Assembly (NCBI RefSeq): GCF_002951835.1
Contig: NZ_CP019448.1
Span: 248,001-312,000, forward strand
Length of the DNA stretch: 64,000 bases
Source: Simonsiella muelleri ATCC 29453
Lineage (GTDB): Bacteria > Pseudomonadota > Gammaproteobacteria > Burkholderiales > Neisseriaceae
Reading direction: 5' to 3'
The first letter of the stretch is position 1. Each line of letters opens with the position of its first letter. Shown piece after piece: positions 24,728 to 33,957 of this stretch. The notes beneath the pieces are model-generated. The model was not told the DNA's origin and ran no database searches. It saw only the letters and a list, made by a program, of their open reading frames with translations. A program made the translations under genes and the position numbers.

Positions 24728-24808
24728 CCGCTTACGCAAAATTTATTGGTTTTGCGTAAGTCCTAAATTACTTTGCTGGACGCGTAGTCCTTCAGGCAGC
24801 CTAAAATT

Positions 24809-25795
24809 TTATTGACTCAAATCATTCAAAAAATCTTGCAATTCTGCTGGCAATTCTGCTTTCAAATGCAAACGTTCGCCCGAAATAGGGTGGTCTAAAA
24901 TCAATTCATATGCGTGTAAAAACATACGTTTAAGCCCTAATTTCTGCAGCCGTTTATTCGCCTGATAATCGCCATAACGCTCATCGCCTGCAATCGGGCA
25001 ATCTTGCGACTGCATATGCACACGAATTTGATGCGTTCGCCCCGTTTTCAGCGTGGCTTGCACCAAACTCAACGCCGAAATCCCCACCGAATGAGTCAGG
25101 CTGCCTGAAAATGTGTTCAACACACGAAAAATGGTGTATGCCGATTGCCCATCTTCTTCGTTGCCCACGCGCACCATTTTTTCGCCAGCCGCGCCCGTGT
25201 ATTTCACAATTGGCAGTTTAATATGACGATTTTCAGGCTGCCACGTTCCCACACCCAACGCCAAATACACTTTTTTAGGGTGGTCATTTCGCAACATTTC
25301 GTGTAATTTAACCAGCGCGCGGCGTTTTTTTGCAATCATCAACAAACCGCTTGTGTCCTTATCCAAACGATGCACTAACTCTAAATACGACTCGTTGGGT
25401 CGCGCTTGACGCAGTTGCTCAATCACGCCAAAGCTCACGCCAGAACCGCCATGTACCGCTACGCCAGCAGGTTTATTGATGACAATTAACGCATCATCTT
25501 CAAACACAATGTCAAATTCACGTGCAGGAATATTTTTCAGGCTGCCTGAAAAATGTGGGGGCAATTTTTCTGCTACCCGAATGGGCGGAATGCGCACCAC
25601 ATCGCCGATTTGAATGCGTGAATCAGGTTTGGCACGTCCTTTATTCAAGCGCACTTCACCCGAACGAATAATCCGCTGAATATGGCTTTTGGGTACGCCT
25701 TTTAATATTTTAATCAAATAGTTATCTAGTCGTTGTTCGGCATCATGTTCCTGTACGGTCAGATGGTTCACTAAGTCTTTGCTAATTTTTGGCAT
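24809..25795 (-). CDS. rluC: 23S rRNA pseudouridine synthase RluC
   Basis: Makes pseudouridine at positions 955, 2504 and 2580 of 23S rRNA. An N-terminal S4 domain (RLDNYLIKILKGVPKSHIQR) is followed by the RluA-type catalytic domain with HRLDKDTSGLL and GRTHQIRVHMQS. About 328 residues. The frame is open to an ATG at 25813; I favour MPKISKD at 25795 by recall of homologues, but neither has a clear ribosome site. It is divergent from rne, which starts 477 bp away; rluC and rne are divergent neighbours in E. coli too. Confidence 0.9.
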   Translation of the reverse strand: MPKISKDLVNHLTVQEHDAEQRLDNYLIKILKGVPKSHIQRIIRSGEVRLNKGRAKPDSRIQIGDVVRIPPIRVAEKLPPHFSGSLKNIPAREFDIVFEDDALIVINKPAGVAVHGGSGVSFGVIEQLRQARPNESYLELVHRLDKDTSGLLMIAKKRRALVKLHEMLRNDHPKKVYLALGVGTWQPENRHIKLPIVKYTGAAGEKMVRVGNEEDGQSAYTIFRVLNTFSGSLTHSVGISALSLVQATLKTGRTHQIRVHMQSQDCPIAGDERYGDYQANKRLQKLGLKRMFLHAYELILDHPISGERLHLKAELPAELQDFLNDLSQ

Positions 25796-25813
25796 TTTAT
25801 CTATAATCCACAT

Positions 25814-26271
25814 TAATTTTAGGCAACAGTTATCGCCTGAAATACGGTTGATGCAATTTATACGGCTTTGATTTAATTAGAAAATAAATTTTGGCAACTT
25901 GCACGCCGATGGTATTAAAAAAGCCGTATGTCGTCATTTTACAAAAAAAGTACTTTGCACGTTTTCCTTTTTGTTGCTAGTCAGTCTAAAGCAACAGAAA
26001 TATTGTTTGAATACAAAAAGATAGACGATGACTGAATATATTGTTTACTGAAAAATTATTTTTCAGGCAGCCTGAAAAATCATTTATTGCTTTTTCAATT
26101 ATTGTGTTGCCATTAAAATCATATTATTCCGTGATTTTTAGGCAGCCTGAAAACCCAATCACGTTCTTTATTAATCGTCAAAACTGCACACATCGCAGCG
26201 CACCACGCGCCACCACGCGAGTAGTTTCTCAAACTGAAAACGTGTTAATCTTTTGAAAATAAAGGTATAAC
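25814..26271. other. Long rne-rluC intergenic region
   Basis: About 460 bp, A/T rich, with two DUS copies (about 26063-26078 and 26139-26152). It probably holds the promoters of both divergent genes and a long rne leader; in enterics the rne 5' leader mediates autoregulation. I could not identify a confident promoter pair. The 71-residue frame at 26041 is chance coding over DUS. Confidence 0.4.
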
Positions 26272-29163
26272 ATGAAAAGAATGCTCTTCAATGCCACGCA
26301 AGCCGAAGAATTGCGCGTGGCAATCGTTGATGGACAAACCCTTTTGGATTTGGATATTGAAACCCTAGGTAAAGAACAACGTAAAGGCAATATTTACACG
26401 GGAGTGATTACGCGCATTGAGCCATCTTTGGAAGCGTGTTTTGTGGATTATGGCGTGGAACGTCATGGTTTTTTGCCATTCAAAGAAGTGTCTCGTGCTT
26501 ATTTCCAAGATTATGAAGGCGGCAAAGTTCGTATTCAAGACGTGCTAAAAGAAGGTATGCAAGTCATTGTTCAAGTGGAAAAAGACGAGCGTGGCAACAA
26601 GGGCGCAGCCTTAACCACATTCATCAGTTTGGCAGGACGCTATTTGGTGCTGATGCCCAATAATCCGCGTGGTGGTGGCGTGTCGCGCCGAATTGAAGGC
26701 GAAGACCGCGCCGAATTGAAAGAAGCCATGTCGCAATTAAATGTTCCTAATGGCATGAGTATTATTGCGCGTACTGCAGGAATTGGGCGCAGTGCAGAAG
26801 AATTACAGTGGGATTTCAATTATTTATTGCAATTATGGCACGCAATTGAAGAAGCTGCCGCCGCGCATAAGCAACCCTATTTGTTATTTATGGAAAGCTC
26901 GTTGGTTATTCGCGCCATTCGTGATTATTATCGCCCTGATATTGCTGAAATTTTGGTGGATAATCCCGAAGTTTTTGAGCAAGTCTCTGAATTTATGAGT
27001 TATGTGATGCCAAACAATTTGTCGCGTCTCAAACTCTACGAAGACCACACACCTTTATTTTCGCGTTTGCAAATTGAGCAGCAGATTGAAACTGCATTTG
27101 CGCGATCGGTAAGCTTACCAAGTGGTGGCGCAATTGTGATTGATCATACTGAAGCCCTTGTTTCTATTGATGTAAACTCTGCTCGTGCCACGCGTGGATC
27201 GGACATTGAAGAAACCGCATTCAAAACCAATATGGAAGCGGCTGAAGAAGTTGCGCGACAAATGCGGTTACGTGATTTGGGGGGCTTGGTGGTAATTGAT
27301 TTCATTGACATGGAAGACGCTAAGCATCAACGTGAAGTGGAAAATGTTTTACGTGACGCGCTCAAAAAAGACCGTGCGCGGGTGCAAATGGGTAAATTAT
27401 CGCGTTTTGGTTTGTTGGAATTGTCGCGCCAACGCTTGCAGCCTGCACTTTCGGAAAGTAGCCATATTGCTTGCCCACGTTGTGCGGGTACAGGGGTGAT
27501 TCGTAGTATTGAATCCACCGCATTACACGTTTTGCGTTTGATTCAAGACGCCGCAATGAAAGAAAATACGGGCGAAGTTCATGCACAAGTGCCAGTTGAT
27601 GTGGCGACTTTCTTGTTGAACGAAAAACGCGCTGAATTGTTTGGCATGGAAGAACGTTTGGATATGTCGGTGTTTTTGATTCCGAATCCACATATGGAGA
27701 ATCCACACTATGAAATCACGCGGATTCGTACCGATGATGTGGAAGAAAATGTGTTGCCGAGCTACAAACGCGTAACGCAGCCTGAAAAAAAAGAAGCCGT
27801 ACCATTTGCTAACAAAAAAGGTGAAAAAGTTGTGCGTCAAGAACCTGCTGTCAAAGGTTTGAAACACGCTTCTCCTGCACCAAGTCAAGCGAAATTGGAA
27901 AAATCTTGGTGGGATAATTTCAAAGGCTGGTTGGGAGGCATATTGGGGCAAACAGAAAAAACGCAGCCTGAAACACCTACTGGCAAAAAACTGAAAACAA
28001 CAAATAAACGCAATAATCCAAATCGCCGCCAGCAAAGTAATAAACAACGCCGACAACAATCCGAACAGCAACAACCTGTTATGGATGCTGGTAAATCGCG
28101 TTTGCAATACGATAAGCAACAACAGCAACGTCAAAATAAAAATCAGGATAAACCGTCTGATAAGCAAAATCAAAATTACAATGCCAAAGCCGAGAATCGT
28201 AAGCAGCGTAATCAAAATAAAAATGCCAAACAGCAGCCTGAAAATAATGTTAATTTGACTTTGGACGCGCTTGATGCTGTTGCGGAAACACCAAAACCAC
28301 GCAACAACAAACAACGTAATCAAAATAAACAAAAACCATTGATTGTGCATTTGGGAGGCGAGGGCAATAAAGACAATCGTAAACCGCGTAATCAAAATCA
28401 GCGTAATCAGCAAAAACGTGCGATTCCGTCTGCGGCAAAAATGGAGCATTATTTGCATATTGGCGATGCCGCAGAACGCGTGGAAGAAGCTGTGGCGCAC
28501 GTTTTGAGTAAGGAATATCCTGAGTTGGCAGCCGAAAGCAGCTTGGTGGCGGAGTATCGGGCTCGTATTGTTACAGTGAATGTGAATGATGATGAGTTTG
28601 TTGCTGAACAATCTGTTGAGGTCGCAGAAACCACGCCAGAAACAACCGAATCTGCACCTTTGGTATTGGATTCTACGCCAGCAGTCGTGGATTTTAGTGG
28701 TTTTGAGACGGTAGATGGTGAGGATTTGTTACAGTTCTTTGATGATGAAACGTCTACCCAGACCATTGAGCAGCAGCCTGAAACTTCAGTGCAATTGGCT
28801 ACAGAAAATACAGCAAATACAGAATCAGAAAGCAGTGATTTATTTGATTTAACTGATGATAATTTGGCAGTTGCGGAGGCGGATACTGAGACCGTTGAAT
28901 TGGCAGTGGCGGAAGCACCACTACAATCTAATGTTGAGTTAATTGAACAAGTTTATGAATCAATTGAAGAAATTGATATTTTTGCAGGGATTGAATTAGG
29001 TCATTTGCAGTTGGTGCAAACCAGTTCGCAAGCTTTGGCAGAAGCCGCGCAACGTGTTGAACCTGAAAAAGTGTATGGCAGACGTTACAACGATTTGCCC
29101 ATTCCGATGCCAAAAGAAAATAATATTCAAATGATTCAAGTAGAAACCATTCAATCTGAATAA
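26272..29163 (+). CDS. rne: Ribonuclease E
   Basis: The essential endonuclease of mRNA turnover and rRNA/tRNA processing. The 963-residue protein starts MKRMLFNATQAEELRVAIVD, followed by the S1 domain (IYTGVITRIEPSLEACFVDY), DNase-I-like catalytic part with SIDVNSARATRG and VVIDFIDME, and the zinc link CPRCAGTG. From about residue 520 the C-terminal half is disordered and very rich in Q, N, K and R (NKRNNPNRRQQSNKQRRQQS), then acidic near the end (about 770-920). This tail should bind RNA and degradosome partners. A terminator follows. Confidence 0.95.
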   Translation: MKRMLFNATQAEELRVAIVDGQTLLDLDIETLGKEQRKGNIYTGVITRIEPSLEACFVDYGVERHGFLPFKEVSRAYFQDYEGGKVRIQDVLKEGMQVIVQVEKDERGNKGAALTTFISLAGRYLVLMPNNPRGGGVSRRIEGEDRAELKEAMSQLNVPNGMSIIARTAGIGRSAEELQWDFNYLLQLWHAIEEAAAAHKQPYLLFMESSLVIRAIRDYYRPDIAEILVDNPEVFEQVSEFMSYVMPNNLSRLKLYEDHTPLFSRLQIEQQIETAFARSVSLPSGGAIVIDHTEALVSIDVNSARATRGSDIEETAFKTNMEAAEEVARQMRLRDLGGLVVIDFIDMEDAKHQREVENVLRDALKKDRARVQMGKLSRFGLLELSRQRLQPALSESSHIACPRCAGTGVIRSIESTALHVLRLIQDAAMKENTGEVHAQVPVDVATFLLNEKRAELFGMEERLDMSVFLIPNPHMENPHYEITRIRTDDVEENVLPSYKRVTQPEKKEAVPFANKKGEKVVRQEPAVKGLKHASPAPSQAKLEKSWWDNFKGWLGGILGQTEKTQPETPTGKKLKTTNKRNNPNRRQQSNKQRRQQSEQQQPVMDAGKSRLQYDKQQQQRQNKNQDKPSDKQNQNYNAKAENRKQRNQNKNAKQQPENNVNLTLDALDAVAETPKPRNNKQRNQNKQKPLIVHLGGEGNKDNRKPRNQNQRNQQKRAIPSAAKMEHYLHIGDAAERVEEAVAHVLSKEYPELAAESSLVAEYRARIVTVNVNDDEFVAEQSVEVAETTPETTESAPLVLDSTPAVVDFSGFETVDGEDLLQFFDDETSTQTIEQQPETSVQLATENTANTESESSDLFDLTDDNLAVAEADTETVELAVAEAPLQSNVELIEQVYESIEEIDIFAGIELGHLQLVQTSSQALAEAAQRVEPEKVYGRRYNDLPIPMPKENNIQMIQVETIQSE

Positions 29164-29174
29164 TGTTAATAAAC

Positions 29175-29212
29175 ATCCGCTTATTTGTGTGAATACAAAT
29201 AAGCGGATTTTT
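29175..29212. terminator. Terminator between rne and tal
   Basis: ATCCGCTTATTTGT (29175-29188) pairs with ACAAATAAGCGGAT (29195-29208) around GTGAAT, with six T after the stem. It separates rne from the convergent transaldolase gene; a DUS follows directly. Confidence 0.85.
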
Positions 29213-29232
29213 TCAGGTTGCCTGAAAATGAA

Positions 29233-30288
29233 TCAAATTAATGGCGCGAGCAATTTCGCAAATGCTTCTTCAAATTGCGTCAAACCATCATTTTGTAAAC
29301 GTGTTGCTAAGGTTTCAAATGCTACGCCTAATTTTTCCGCTTCGGCAATTTGTGCGAGTGCTTGTTCGGTGTTTTGTGTCAAAGTGCTGGCGGCGGTGCC
29401 ATGTTCCATAAAGGCTTTGAGTGTCGCATCGGGAACGGTATTGACGGTGTCTTCGCCAATTAAACTATCTACATATAATGTATTTGAATAATCAGGATTT
29501 TTTACGCCAGTAGATGCCCATAGCAATGAAATTTTATTTGCACCTTTAGCAGCCAATTCCTTAAATTCAGGCGTGGAAAAATATTCTTGCCAATCGTGAT
29601 AGGCAGCTTTGGCTAAAGCGATGGCAATTTTGCCTTGCAAATGTTCAGGCAGCGTGGTATCTAACGCATTGTCAATACGCGAAATAAAGAAACTTGCCAC
29701 CACATGAATGTGATTGATGTCGCCGCCTGCTTCCAAGCGTTTGTGTAAGCCTGTGGTGTAGGCAGTATAGGCTTTCAACGTTTGGGCGCGTGAGAACAGT
29801 AAGGTCAAATTTACGTTGATGCCACTGATGATGAGTTCGGTCAAAGCCACTAAACCCTCATTGGTAGCCGGTACTTTAATCATCACGTTGGGGCGATTGA
29901 TGGCAGCGTGTAAGCGTTTGGCTTCGGCGATGGTGCCAGCCGCATCACGTGATAATTCAGGCGACACTTCTAAACTCACAAAACCTGTTTTACCACCCGA
30001 TTGGTCAAATTCAGGACGGCATACATCGCAGGCAGCCTGAACATCGGCAATCGCTAAAGTCTCGTAGATTTCTTTGGCGGATTTGCCTTGTTTTTTCAAC
30101 GCGTCAATTTCAGGAGCGTACAAATCATCGCCAGAAAAGGCTTTTTGGAAAATGGCAGGATTAGACGTTACGCCGCAAACGCCTTGTTCCAGCATTTTGG
30201 CTAATTCGCCGCTTTTCACCAAGCTGCGCGATAAATTGTCCAACCAGATTTGTTGTCCTAATTTTTTGACTTCAGATAAAATAGCCAT
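29233..30288 (-). CDS. tal: Transaldolase
   Basis: Transfers dihydroxyacetone units between sugar phosphates in the non-oxidative pentose phosphate pathway. The 351-residue size fits the TalB/class 2 type of Neisseria. GVTSNPAIF, the Schiff-base lysine region PNVMIKVPATNEGL and SLLWASTGVKNP are clear. The frame is open to 30324, but ATG 30288 has AGGA at a good distance and starts MAILSEVKKLGQQIW. It is divergent from kdsD. Confidence 0.93.
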   Translation of the reverse strand: MAILSEVKKLGQQIWLDNLSRSLVKSGELAKMLEQGVCGVTSNPAIFQKAFSGDDLYAPEIDALKKQGKSAKEIYETLAIADVQAACDVCRPEFDQSGGKTGFVSLEVSPELSRDAAGTIAEAKRLHAAINRPNVMIKVPATNEGLVALTELIISGINVNLTLLFSRAQTLKAYTAYTTGLHKRLEAGGDINHIHVVASFFISRIDNALDTTLPEHLQGKIAIALAKAAYHDWQEYFSTPEFKELAAKGANKISLLWASTGVKNPDYSNTLYVDSLIGEDTVNTVPDATLKAFMEHGTAASTLTQNTEQALAQIAEAEKLGVAFETLATRLQNDGLTQFEEAFAKLLAPLI

Positions 30289-30418
30289 ATTTTTCGTCCT
30301 AAAAAATGGGTTGAGAAACGTCAATCCTAACCCTTTTTATTTGATTTGGATAGGGGCAATTGCTCGCGCAGCCCAAAGGCTGCCTGAAAAATTAATTTAC
30401 CTAAAAAATGGAAAATTC

Positions 30419-31390
30419 ATGAACACATCTTATCATTATATAGAATGGGCAAAACAGGCTTTGCAGACCGAAGCTGATGCGATTGATGAAATAATTTCTC
30501 AAATTAATCAGACATTTATACAAGCAACTAACGCCATTTTAACTTGCACAGGACGTGTCATTGTGATGGGCATGGGCAAATCTGGACACATTGGGCGCAA
30601 AATTGCCGCCACATTCGCATCAACAGGCACACCTGCATTTTTCGTTCACCCTGCCGAAGCTGCACATGGTGATTTGGGTATGATTGTAGATGGTGATGTG
30701 GTGTTGGCGTTGTCTAATTCGGGTGAAAGTGATGAAATTTTAGCCATTATCCCCGCACTCAAACGCCGTCAAATCACACTGATTTGCATCACGTCTAAAC
30801 CAAACAGCAGTATGGCAAAACACGCTGACATTCATATTCAGGCAGCCGTCTCGCACGAAGCCTGTCCTTTGGGACTCGCACCAACTTCCAGTACCACGGC
30901 GGTGTTAGCGTTGGGCGATGCGTTGGCGATTGTGCTGCTCAAAGCGCGTCAATTCACGACCGATGATTTTGCGTTGAGTCATCCTGCTGGCAGTTTGGGG
31001 CGGCGGTTGCTGTTGACGGTGGGCGATGTGATGCACTCGGGCGATGATTTGCCTGCGGTGATGGAATACACACCGTTGAAAAATGCGGTGATTACCATGA
31101 GTGAAAAGGGTTTGGGCATGTTGGCGGTGGTGGATTGTTCAGGCAGCCTGCAAGGTATTTTGACCGATGGTGATTTGCGCCGTTTGTTTCAGACGCGTGA
31201 TTATTTCGCCGATTTAACTGTGAATGATGTTATGAAAACCAATCCGACCACGATTACACCAGAAAAACTGGCCAGCGAAGCCGTGAAATTGATGAAGCAA
31301 AAACGCATTAGTGGATTATTGGTGTGTAAAAACAACATCTTAATTGGTGCATTAAATATGCATGACTTATTGAAAGCGCGTGTGATGTAA
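30419..31390 (+). CDS. kdsD: D-arabinose 5-phosphate isomerase KdsD
   Basis: Turns ribulose 5-phosphate into arabinose 5-phosphate, the first committed step to KDO for lipooligosaccharide. The 323-residue product has a SIS domain (GMGKSGHIGRKIAATFASTG, HPAEAAHGDLGM, GLAPTSSTTAVLALGDALA) and two CBS domains at the C-terminus (VNDVMKTNPTTITPE, KRISGLLVC). The frame is open far upstream, but ATG 30419 begins the family's usual N-terminus. It is first in the kdsD-kdsC-lptC-lptA-lptB-rpoN run. A DUS lies just before the start. Confidence 0.93.
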   Translation: MNTSYHYIEWAKQALQTEADAIDEIISQINQTFIQATNAILTCTGRVIVMGMGKSGHIGRKIAATFASTGTPAFFVHPAEAAHGDLGMIVDGDVVLALSNSGESDEILAIIPALKRRQITLICITSKPNSSMAKHADIHIQAAVSHEACPLGLAPTSSTTAVLALGDALAIVLLKARQFTTDDFALSHPAGSLGRRLLLTVGDVMHSGDDLPAVMEYTPLKNAVITMSEKGLGMLAVVDCSGSLQGILTDGDLRRLFQTRDYFADLTVNDVMKTNPTTITPEKLASEAVKLMKQKRISGLLVCKNNILIGALNMHDLLKARVM

Positions 31391-31495
31391 CCCAATTTCT
31401 TTTCAGGCAGCCTGAAACAATCTGATGTGAATGCTGCCGAGTTTTTTGTAAATCTGTTAAAATACATACATATTTTATTTTCAGGCAGCCTTTTT

Positions 31496-32035
31496 ATGTT
31501 TGAACACATTTCCTCCGATACCATTCAACGTGTGAGAAGCATTAAGTTATTGATTTTAGATGTAGATGGAGTATTGACCAATGGTCAACTTCTGATTGGT
31601 GAGTCAGGAGAAATATTTAAATCATTCAATACATTAGATGGTATCGGTATTAAAATGCTGCAACAATCAGGCATACAAACCGCCGTGATTACCGCCCGAA
31701 ATGACGCAGCAGTAACCGCGCGTGTGGAACAGTTGGGTATTACGCATTATTTCAAAGGTATGCACAACAAAAAACTTGCCTATGAACAAATTCGCCACAA
31801 AATACAACTCACTGAATTAGAATGCGCATTTGTGGGTGATGATGTGATTGATTTGCCTGTGATGATACGTTGTGGTTTTCCTGTGGCGGTGCAAAATGCT
31901 CATCCATTTGTGAAAGAACACGCTGCTTATATCACGCAAAATTTTGGCGGAGCAGGGGCGGTGCGTGAAGTAACCGATTTGATTATGCATGCGCAAAATA
32001 CCTTGCAAACCGCATTAGAAGAATACATTAAATGA
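31496..32035 (+). CDS. kdsC: 3-deoxy-D-manno-octulosonate 8-phosphate phosphatase KdsC
   Basis: Removes phosphate from KDO-8-phosphate. A 179-residue HAD phosphatase: motif I LLILDVDGVLTNG, motif II VITARND, motif III region KLAYEQI, motif IV VGDDVIDLPVM. ATG 31496 gives the normal length; longer frames start inside a DUS. The TGA stop overlaps the ATG of lptC (ATGA), so coupling is likely. Confidence 0.94.
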   Translation: MFEHISSDTIQRVRSIKLLILDVDGVLTNGQLLIGESGEIFKSFNTLDGIGIKMLQQSGIQTAVITARNDAAVTARVEQLGITHYFKGMHNKKLAYEQIRHKIQLTELECAFVGDDVIDLPVMIRCGFPVAVQNAHPFVKEHAAYITQNFGGAGAVREVTDLIMHAQNTLQTALEEYIK

Positions 32036-32607
32036 GATTTCGTAATTTAATTTTTCCATTTTCACTGGCGTTGATTTTGGGGGGATTATCGGCGTGGTTG
32101 GAACGCATCAGCACGGTCAGCGTGGAAGAAGTGAAACTTGACCCCACCAAACCGCAATACATCATGACTGGTATGTTGGCGCATCGTTTTGATGTTTCAG
32201 GCAGCCTGAAAGAAGAGTTGCTGGCGGACAAAAGTTGGCAATTGCCCGACCAACAGAATGTATATTTGCAAAATGCGGATTTGCATACATTTCTCAATGA
32301 TAAACCACAATATACCGTGAATGGATTGTCGGCGCGTTATCATTTGGAAGAGAAAAAAGTGTATTTTGAACAAAAAGTATTATTGGAAAAAATGCCTGAT
32401 AATCAAAGACCTGCTGCTACAGTGGAAACCGAAAATTTAACTGTGGATACAGTTGCGCAAACCGCCCAAACCGATGCGCCGATTTTCTTTACTTATGGCA
32501 AATCACGTGGAAGCGCAGTGGGCGCATTTTATGACCATAAAACAGGCAAATTGGATTTGCCACATCAAGTGAAAGCCTTAATTTACGATGTTAAAACAAA
32601 GAATTAA
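32032..32607 (+). CDS. lptC: LPS export protein LptC
   Basis: A bitopic inner-membrane protein that receives lipooligosaccharide from LptBFG and hands it to LptA. The 191 residues comprise one N-terminal helix (LIFPFSLALILGGLSAWLE) and a periplasmic beta-jellyroll. The position between kdsC and lptA supports the call. A DUS inside the gene codes for VSGSLKEE. It overlaps kdsC by 4 bp and lptA by 20 bp. Confidence 0.9.
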   Translation: MRFRNLIFPFSLALILGGLSAWLERISTVSVEEVKLDPTKPQYIMTGMLAHRFDVSGSLKEELLADKSWQLPDQQNVYLQNADLHTFLNDKPQYTVNGLSARYHLEEKKVYFEQKVLLEKMPDNQRPAATVETENLTVDTVAQTAQTDAPIFFTYGKSRGSAVGAFYDHKTGKLDLPHQVKALIYDVKTKN

Positions 32608-33121
32608 ATGGATAATTGTCGCAATTTTATTTTCAGGCAGCCTGAACGCTTATGCACTGGAAAGCGATCGCAATCAACCCATTTCTATTGAAGCCGACCA
32701 AGGTTCGTTAGACCAAAAAAATCAAGTAACTGTATTTACAGGAAATGTGGTGATTAAACAAGGCAGTTTGAATTTTCGTGGTAATGCCGTGCGTGTGGCG
32801 CAAGACAGCAAAGGTAACCAACTGATTCAAGGTGAAGGTAATCCCGTACATTTCGGGCAACAGCTTGAAAATAAAGGTTATGTTGAAGGTTCGGGTAATC
32901 AGGTAGAATATGATTCCGCCACGGGTTTGGTCAAATTATTTGGCAATGCGATGGTCAAACGTGGTGGCGACGTGGCGCGTGGTGCAGCGATTACCTACAA
33001 TATGCGTACAGAAGTGTACACCGTGATGGGCAGCAAAATGACAGGCATTTCCAGTGGCACGAAAAATGGACGCGTTAGCGTGATTATTCAGCCCAATACC
33101 GTGAATAAAAACAAGAAATAA
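32588..33121 (+). CDS. lptA: LPS transport periplasmic protein LptA
   Basis: The periplasmic bridge of the Lpt machine. The 177-residue protein has a signal peptide ending SLNAYA, then the OstA-type jellyroll (ISIEADQGSLDQKNQVTVF, TGNVVIKQGSLNFRGNAV). A DUS lies within the signal peptide and codes for FSGSLN just before the likely cleavage site. It overlaps lptC by 20 bp; lptB follows after 37 bp with another DUS. Confidence 0.92.
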   Translation: MLKQRIKWIIVAILFSGSLNAYALESDRNQPISIEADQGSLDQKNQVTVFTGNVVIKQGSLNFRGNAVRVAQDSKGNQLIQGEGNPVHFGQQLENKGYVEGSGNQVEYDSATGLVKLFGNAMVKRGGDVARGAAITYNMRTEVYTVMGSKMTGISSGTKNGRVSVIIQPNTVNKNKK

Positions 33122-33158
33122 TTTTTCAGGCTGCCTGAAAATATGAATATTATCAAAT

Positions 33159-33890
33159 ATGACAACACAATCTCATCTCCACGTTCAAGGTTTACAAAAA
33201 ACTTTTAAAAAACGCCAAGTGGTTAAAAATTTCTCGCTGGATATTGATAGCGGCGAAGTGATTGGTTTGCTGGGGCCAAATGGCGCGGGCAAAACCACCA
33301 GTTTTTATATGATTGTTGGCTTAATCGCTGCTGATGCTGGTACGATTATGCTGGACAAACAAGAATTGCGCCATCTTCCCATTCACGAACGTGCGCGTGC
33401 TGGCATTGGCTATTTGCCACAAGAAGCGTCTATTTTTCGCAAAATGACGGTAGAAGACAATATCCGTTCCATTTTGGAAATCAATTTGCGTGATGCTACG
33501 GAAATTGAACGCCAACTCAATAAGTTATTAGACGATTTGAATATTGGGCGATTGCGCCACAGTCCTGCGCCTGCGTTGTCGGGAGGGGAACGTCGTCGCG
33601 TGGAAATTGCGCGGGTGTTGGCGATGCAGCCGCGATTTATTTTGCTGGATGAACCATTTGCGGGCGTTGACCCAATTGCCGTCATTGACATTCAAAAAAT
33701 CATTGAATTTCTGAAACAACGCGGTATCGGCGTGTTGATTACCGACCACAATGTGCGCGAAACGCTGCGAATTTGCGACCGCGCCTACATCATCAGTGAT
33801 GGCATGGTGTTGGCATCTGGCAGACCTGATGACTTGGTAAACGATGAGCAAGTTCGCAAAGTCTATTTGGGCGATAATTTTACTTATTAA
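33159..33890 (+). CDS. lptB: LPS export ABC transporter ATP-binding protein LptB
   Basis: The cytoplasmic ATPase that drives LOS extraction by LptFG. 243 residues with Walker A GPNGAGKTT, Q-loop YLPQEASIF, signature LSGGERRRVEIAR, Walker B FILLDEPFAG and switch histidine in ITDHNVRE. It is close behind lptA and before rpoN, the conserved gene order in many proteobacteria. ATG 33159 lies soon after a DUS. Confidence 0.96.
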   Translation: MTTQSHLHVQGLQKTFKKRQVVKNFSLDIDSGEVIGLLGPNGAGKTTSFYMIVGLIAADAGTIMLDKQELRHLPIHERARAGIGYLPQEASIFRKMTVEDNIRSILEINLRDATEIERQLNKLLDDLNIGRLRHSPAPALSGGERRRVEIARVLAMQPRFILLDEPFAGVDPIAVIDIQKIIEFLKQRGIGVLITDHNVRETLRICDRAYIISDGMVLASGRPDDLVNDEQVRKVYLGDNFTY

Positions 33891-33957
33891 TTTTGTTTGA
33901 ATTTTTCAGGCAGCCTGAAAAATACGCCCCTTTTTTCCATTTTTTGACTAGGTATTC

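Larger units (their letters stand above)
22670..24764 (-). mobile_element. Decayed IS4-like element interrupted by an IS982-family element
   Basis: Terminal inverted repeats AGGACTTACGCAA (22670) and TTGCGTAAGTCCT (ending 24764) bound about 2.1 kb. Removing the inner IS982 copy (23732-24727) and one 7-bp duplication leaves an element of about 1.1 kb with one degenerate transposase gene. No clear flanking duplication was seen for the outer element, so it is old. Confidence 0.75.

Noticed and set aside
26041..26256. 71-residue frame before rne
   Set aside because: TTG-type start, composition follows two DUS copies, and no homologous pattern was seen; treated as leader DNA.
27523..28611. 362-residue reverse-strand open frame inside rne
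   Set aside because: It is antisense to the Q/N/K-rich tail of RNase E; codon bias there keeps the opposite strand open. The protein is an unlikely string of F, I, L and R with no family features or ribosome site.
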